Source: CAVZVW01 sp963778845
GTDB taxonomy: Bacteria; Actinomycetota; Actinomycetes; Actinomycetales; Kineosporiaceae
Assembly: GCA_963778845.1 (NCBI GenBank)
Contig: CAVZVW010000009.1
Location: 310,001-374,000, forward strand
DNA: 64,000 nucleotides
Direction of reading: 5' to 3'
The notes under the pieces: generated by a model
Seen by the model: only the letters and a program-made list of their open reading frames with translations
The model's database searches: none
What the model was told of the DNA's origin: nothing
Position numbers and translations under genes: made by a program
In this document: positions 61,401-64,000 of the stretch, in pieces
How positions within the stretch are numbered: the first letter of the stretch is position 1
Layout: each line of letters begins with the position of its first letter

Positions 61401-63147
61401 TGCTGTTGAGGAACGACAGCGGCAGTGCCGGGTCGTACGTGGCGTCGGGGAGCATGACGCAGAACGGGTCCGCGGGGTCGGTGCACTGGCTGACCTTGAG
61501 GCCGTTCTCGTCGCGGTACCAGTCCGGGAAGCCGTTCGTGGGGTCGACCGTGGCTGACACCGCGGCGACACCGCCGGTGCCGGTGCCGGAGAGGGCGACC
61601 GGGTGCGGCGACCCGTTGGCGTTGGAGGTGATGTCGAGCTGGGCGTTGTGCAGCCCTGTGAGGAAGGGCGCGAAGGTCACGTCCACGGTGCAGGTGCCCG
61701 CCGGGTCGATGCTGCGCCCGTTCGTCGTGCAGTCCTCGTGCGAGATGCGGTACTGCGCCGAACCGGTTCCCGCGCCGCCGTCGGACAGGGCCAGACCCGT
61801 GACGCTCAGGGGAGCCGTTCCGGAGTTGGTCACCGTCACCGACTGCACCGCCGTGGTGAGCAGCCGAACGTTGGCGAACGCGAGGCTGGCGGCCGACAGC
61901 GTCACGGCCGGCGTCTGGCCGACACCGACGCCGTTGCCTGTCAGCGCCACGGTGAGCGGCGACCGCACCCCACCGGCCGACGCGACCGACAGGGACGCCC
62001 CTACCCGGCCGGCCGCGGCCGGGGTGTAGGTGAGCCCGATCGCGCACGTCTGGTCACGGTTGAGCGGGGTGGTGCACGTGTTGCTCGCCACGGCGAAGTC
62101 GACGGCGGCGGCTCCGGTCACGGTCACCGCACCGGGTGTCACCGTCGCCGAGTCGAGGTTCGTCACCGTGAGGGTCTTGACCGCGCTCGTCGTCGCGACG
62201 TTCTGACCGCCGAAGTCCAGCGTCGCAGCGGTGGACAGTGAGCCCGCGAGCTTGCCGGCGACCACGAACTGCGGGGTGCTCAGCGGCGTGCCGGCAGCCA
62301 CGATCGGGTTGTCGGCGGCGTCGAGGATGTCGAAGGTGTTGCCCACGGTGCCGCCCGTGATGGTGTGCAGTGCCACTCCGTCACCCAGGTACCCCGCCGG
62401 AGCGGCGGGTGCGGTGGCGGGGTCCCAGCGCAGGAACCCACCGTTGGCAGCGGTGCCCATGACGCGCGATGCCAGCGCCTTGGTGAAGTCACACGGCACC
62501 GTGGCCGTCGGCACGCAGCCGACGTCCTGCGTCCCGGCCCGGGCCGGGATGGCGCCGACGGCGTTCGTCGTGAGCGTCTCGGTGCCGAACGGGTGCCGGA
62601 AGTGGTAGGTCGTGTTGGGGCACAGGCCGCTCGTGACCTTGATCCGGATCCGGCCGAACACCATCTGGTCGCCGGCGACCGGTGTGCCGTTGGCGTTGAC
62701 GAAGGCCTGCTCCAGAGCCAGCCGGGCGCTCGCCGAGCCGGGGGGAGTGCCGTTGCAGCCCGGCGTCGCCACGATGGCGGAGTCCGCGAGGGCGTAGAAC
62801 GCCTCGTCGGGGTAGTTGGTGGGGAACGCGACCGGGAGCGCGGGGTTGAAGCTGGCGCTCGGCAGGACAACACAGTTGGGGTCGTTGGCGTCCAGACACT
62901 GCTCCACCCTGTTGCCCGCTGCGTCCTCGTACCACTGCGGGAACCCGTCGGTCGCGTTGATCGTGGGCGACACCGCCGCCGCCGCGGATGCGGACATGCC
63001 TGAGGCGACGATCATGGTGAGCGACGTCAGCGGAAGCGCGAGCAGCGCGACCGCCGCGCGCAGGTACCTGTGGCGCATGATCGCCGGCCCCCGCGGGTGG
63101 TCGGTCCCTCTCGGCAGGCCGACGACTCGGCCGTTGCGGATGGTCAT
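58417..63147 (-). CDS. giant secreted protein: three GFPxWY modules with seven choice-of-anchor-D/ASH-like domains
   Basis: A 1,576-residue protein. ATG 63147 has GGAGGG upstream. A signal peptide (about 24-57, with RHRYLRAAVALLALPLTSL) ends near SASAAAA. Then comes a higher-order repeat of roughly 470 residues: an unnamed module of about 240 residues (about 59-299, 532-771 and 1000-1242) followed by two, two and three beta-sandwich domains of about 110 residues with the ASH pattern (VTNTGTAPLxV ... CxxxxxxxxTCTVxVxFxP ... LxGxG). Each module has GFPxWY, a Cys-containing VxxCLD segment, TPGC, SGLCPNTxY and GFLRWDPxxAP. There is no LPXTG or membrane anchor. Function unknown; an extracellular or surface adhesive role is inference. 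Confidence 0.9.
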   Translation of the reverse strand: MTIRNGRVVGLPRGTDHPRGPAIMRHRYLRAAVALLALPLTSLTMIVASGMSASAAAAVSPTINATDGFPQWYEDAAGNRVEQCLDANDPNCVVLPSASFNPALPVAFPTNYPDEAFYALADSAIVATPGCNGTPPGSASARLALEQAFVNANGTPVAGDQMVFGRIRIKVTSGLCPNTTYHFRHPFGTETLTTNAVGAIPARAGTQDVGCVPTATVPCDFTKALASRVMGTAANGGFLRWDPATAPAAPAGYLGDGVALHTITGGTVGNTFDILDAADNPIVAAGTPLSTPQFVVAGKLAGSLSTAATLDFGGQNVATTSAVKTLTVTNLDSATVTPGAVTVTGAAAVDFAVASNTCTTPLNRDQTCAIGLTYTPAAAGRVGASLSVASAGGVRSPLTVALTGNGVGVGQTPAVTLSAASLAFANVRLLTTAVQSVTVTNSGTAPLSVTGLALSDGGAGTGSAQYRISHEDCTTNGRSIDPAGTCTVDVTFAPFLTGLHNAQLDITSNANGSPHPVALSGTGTGGVAAVSATVDPTNGFPDWYRDENGLKVSQCTDPADPFCVMLPDATYDPALPLSFLNSNAPLNFPGEFFYQVATSDNIVTPGCAGSAAGRAFMRTALEGSFVNGTPVDGEQITFGRIRIVARGGLCPNTAYTFVHPYGSATITTNAKGGIAPNAGTDDVGCFPVAPDTCDFTLALSSRVLGSFLRWDPAVAPAAPAGYLGDAVTLHPVVGAPYSPDGVNPANYVQIRKTADNSLVGQTDQFTVMGKYRGPLEVTAGAVNNSTDFGLIPVGSTSATQTVTFTNTGVAPLTVSSATLGGVDAADFAVVADGCSTTTVAVNGTCTISASFSPTVVGNRSATISVTHTGINTPVVVTLVGVGAAANGNAAISFAPRSVTFAPLHVGRTSSLQTVVVSNAGGQIPLQVDTVAIANANPAFALVDNRCTALVAPGASCEVDVAFTPQAAGAASGFLRLTDNAPGATHDVALAGTGSTAVKAVSGTTDAANGFPNWYQDENGNRVEPCLDSAGGCILLGDAGFNPANPVSFPANFPSEFFYTVADSQLVSTPGCGGTTPGTAMLRVALEGSFATGTPIAGDQTTFTRIRVIVTSGLCPNTPYNFLTPYGTFTFTTNAVGGFAKNAGTQDIGCGAAPCAFTDALVSPGPAPSNSDTPINGFLRWDPNTAPAAPAGLLGDAVSYHKVVGGTFVPANAATPVNAFGISDLAGNQVGGTDRFLVSGRVAGPLQSNVKALSFGHVPSGGVSGSQTVTLTNVFAAGTTVSSVTITGVGANQFAIDPTGTCGAAGLALDATCTVKVRFSPTVVGVANATLQVVPSGIARPVLVSLTGIGDPPLAPAISVTPGVLAFGTVTFPAASSLSTTVRNTGTAPLVVGVPTITGPAAADFTIPAGGNTCTVPVAPNGTCRVTVRFSPTATGARTGTLSIPHNATGSPTLVSLTATGAASTFAVNNTTLGFTNVNINTTKTLSLSVRNSGTLSFVVGAPSIVVVSPANTPAGTWSFAGAGCIGTTLVAGKSCNITASFRPTVRGQAYSAQLLLRGDATTLPVTTTVTMTGTGK

Positions 63148-63859
63148 GGTGTCCCTCCGGACAATGCATCTGTGTGGCATCTGTGATGGACCGGCCTGCT
63201 GGCCGCCGTACCGGCTGCACTGCTCTGGTGGGGTCTGCGTGCCGCCGACACTGCTCCGATCCAGACCCAACAGCACGGCTCGGGCAACGCGTCATTGTCC
63301 TCTGGTCGTAGTACCAGTCCCAGAGTTGAACGGGTGACCGGGATTGTGCCTTGATCTCGGATTGCGTTGCACGCGTGCGGAATCCGCGATCGAACTCGAG
63401 GCTCAGTTCGACCACGGACGCCTCCGCGACGTGGGCGCCCGGCTAGCGGGCTCTCCCCTCGACTGGGCGGTGCGTACCCGGCGTCGAAGCAGCTGCGAGC
63501 ACGCGAGAAGGACTGCTCACCACGGGCTCGCCACAGGGCCAGGCGAGGCTCGTGGTCTGCCTCGTGCCCATCCCCGTACGCATCCGCACTTCGCCTCCCT
63601 GCTCGACCCAGCCTTCTGGCGGGAGCACCGTGCACTCACCCGCACTCGCGAGCACCCACACGCCGGGTGCCTCGACTCCTTCGAGGCTGGCGGGAGGACA
63701 CCGCACCCGGAACCCCCAGCAGGGCTGTCCCGCCCGCCCAAAGTGGGGGGGTGGACTTGCCGGATCCGCGCCGAGGGTTCAAGGTCGAGGTGTACCGGGT
63801 GCGGATCGCGCCGTCCCACGACTCGGTGACCAAGCCCGAGCCCGTGCCGGGGGTGACAC
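63148..63859. other. 712-bp intergenic region without a convincing gene
   Basis: Open frames here are short, have shifting composition and no conserved motifs. It contains the leader of the giant gene, with a stem-loop CTCTGG/CCAGAG around 63299-63325, and a nested inverted repeat at 63663-63710: outer arms CCGGGTGC and GCACCCGG, inner stem CTCGA-CTCCT-TCGAG. A frame opening at GTG 63751 stays open to the window end but overlaps the response regulator in another frame, so I do not call it. Confidence 0.5.
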
Positions 63860-64000
63860 GTGATCCGCGTTCAGCTGGTGGACGACCATCCTTTGGTCCG
63901 TCTGGGCCTAGGCATGCTGCTGGGCCAGGCGGGCGACATGTCCGTCGTGGCGAGCACGTCCAACGGCGCCGACGCGCTGCCCGACGCCCTCGCCTGTCAC
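63860..64000 (+). CDS. NarL/FixJ-type response regulator, N-terminal fragment
   Basis: Only the first 47 residues are in the window; the gene runs off the edge. VIRVQLVDDHPLVRLGLGML carries the acidic pair and the DHPLVR form typical of LuxR/NarL-family receivers, followed by VVASTSNGADAL. The phospho-accepting aspartate and the DNA-binding domain would lie outside. GTG 63860 has GGGGGTGA shortly upstream. No sensor kinase is visible upstream, so its partner is either downstream or elsewhere. Confidence 0.82.
   Translation, partial: MIRVQLVDDHPLVRLGLGMLLGQAGDMSVVASTSNGADALPDALACH

Noticed and set aside
58279..61557. A 1,092-residue open frame on the plus strand opposite the giant protein gene
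   Set aside because: It is the antisense shadow of a high-GC coding region: composition is Arg/Gly/Ala-rich with no motifs, and the minus strand encodes clear domains.
63148..63340. c-di-GMP (GEMM) riboswitch in the leader of the giant gene, suggested by the adjacent EAL gene
   Set aside because: The conserved GGGCAAACC-type core is absent; only a simple stem-loop is visible.
63663..63710. tRNA-like cloverleaf
   Set aside because: No anticodon arm, TTC-type T-arm or 3' acceptor pairing could be found; only two nested stems exist.

Overview
This window is a gene-dense, very high-GC chromosomal segment of an actinomycete. The evidence is RbpA, OpcA, the acVLRF1 protein, SufR-SUF, DUF2510 and DUF3099 proteins, F420-type LLM enzymes, a fabG-inhA pair, and an order (glycolysis / pentose phosphate / ctaB-ctaA / SUF) that I know from mycobacteria and Micrococcales-like genomes. 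The genus cannot be fixed from the sequence alone. I see no tRNA, rRNA, CRISPR array, prophage or insertion sequence.

Layout. 41-4014 (+): gap-pgk-tpiA-secG and rbpA. 4060-12474 (-): tkt-tal-pgi-zwf-opcA-pgl, the oxidative and non-oxidative pentose phosphate pathway, mostly with 4-bp stop/start overlaps. 12722-16471: ctaB facing ctaA (heme O and heme A synthesis) plus a two-gene ABC transporter. 16540-23362 (+): sufR-sufB-sufD-Rieske ferredoxin-sufC-sufS-sufU-sufT for Fe-S cluster assembly, followed by a Vms1/eRF1-like peptidyl-tRNA hydrolase. 24190-28708 (-): bioY, an adenylate-forming ligase, a thiolase and bioMN, a biotin uptake and fatty-acid-activation cluster. 29110-34026 (+): ABC-F protein, small HTH protein, enoyl-CoA hydratase and ABC exporter. 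34046-42403: DUF2510 protein, SDR, sirtuin, SURF1, a small Cys protein, DUF3099, the PmbA/TldD peptidase pair and a quinone oxidoreductase. 42618-44694 (+): fabG-fabI-sixA. 44823-48365: a small basic protein, an LLM oxidoreductase, and divergent glgC / glgA. 48469-55679: a hypothetical gene, an ABC ATPase, NfeD with SPFH, a second LLM enzyme, a lytic transglycosylase, a TSUP permease and an rRNA methyltransferase. 55780-64000: an Acg-like nitroreductase, a degenerate EAL protein, a 1,576-residue secreted repeat protein, and the start of a NarL-type response regulator.

Three things stand out. First, sufD and glgA each carry a one-base insertion at the identical string CGGGCCTG, which points to a systematic base-calling or assembly error or, less likely, real frameshifting. 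Second, a 30-bp palindromic repeat family occurs at three intergenic loci, once as a perfect 25-bp-stem hairpin, and at least seven other unrelated short tandem repeats sit between genes, some inside promoters and leaders. Third, the giant secreted protein is built from three copies of an approximately 240-residue Cys-containing module that I cannot name, each followed by two or three ASH/choice-of-anchor-D-like domains. Many genes also have a TANNNT box exactly 6-7 bases before the start codon, which suggests widespread leaderless transcription, and three to four genes seem to begin at CTG.
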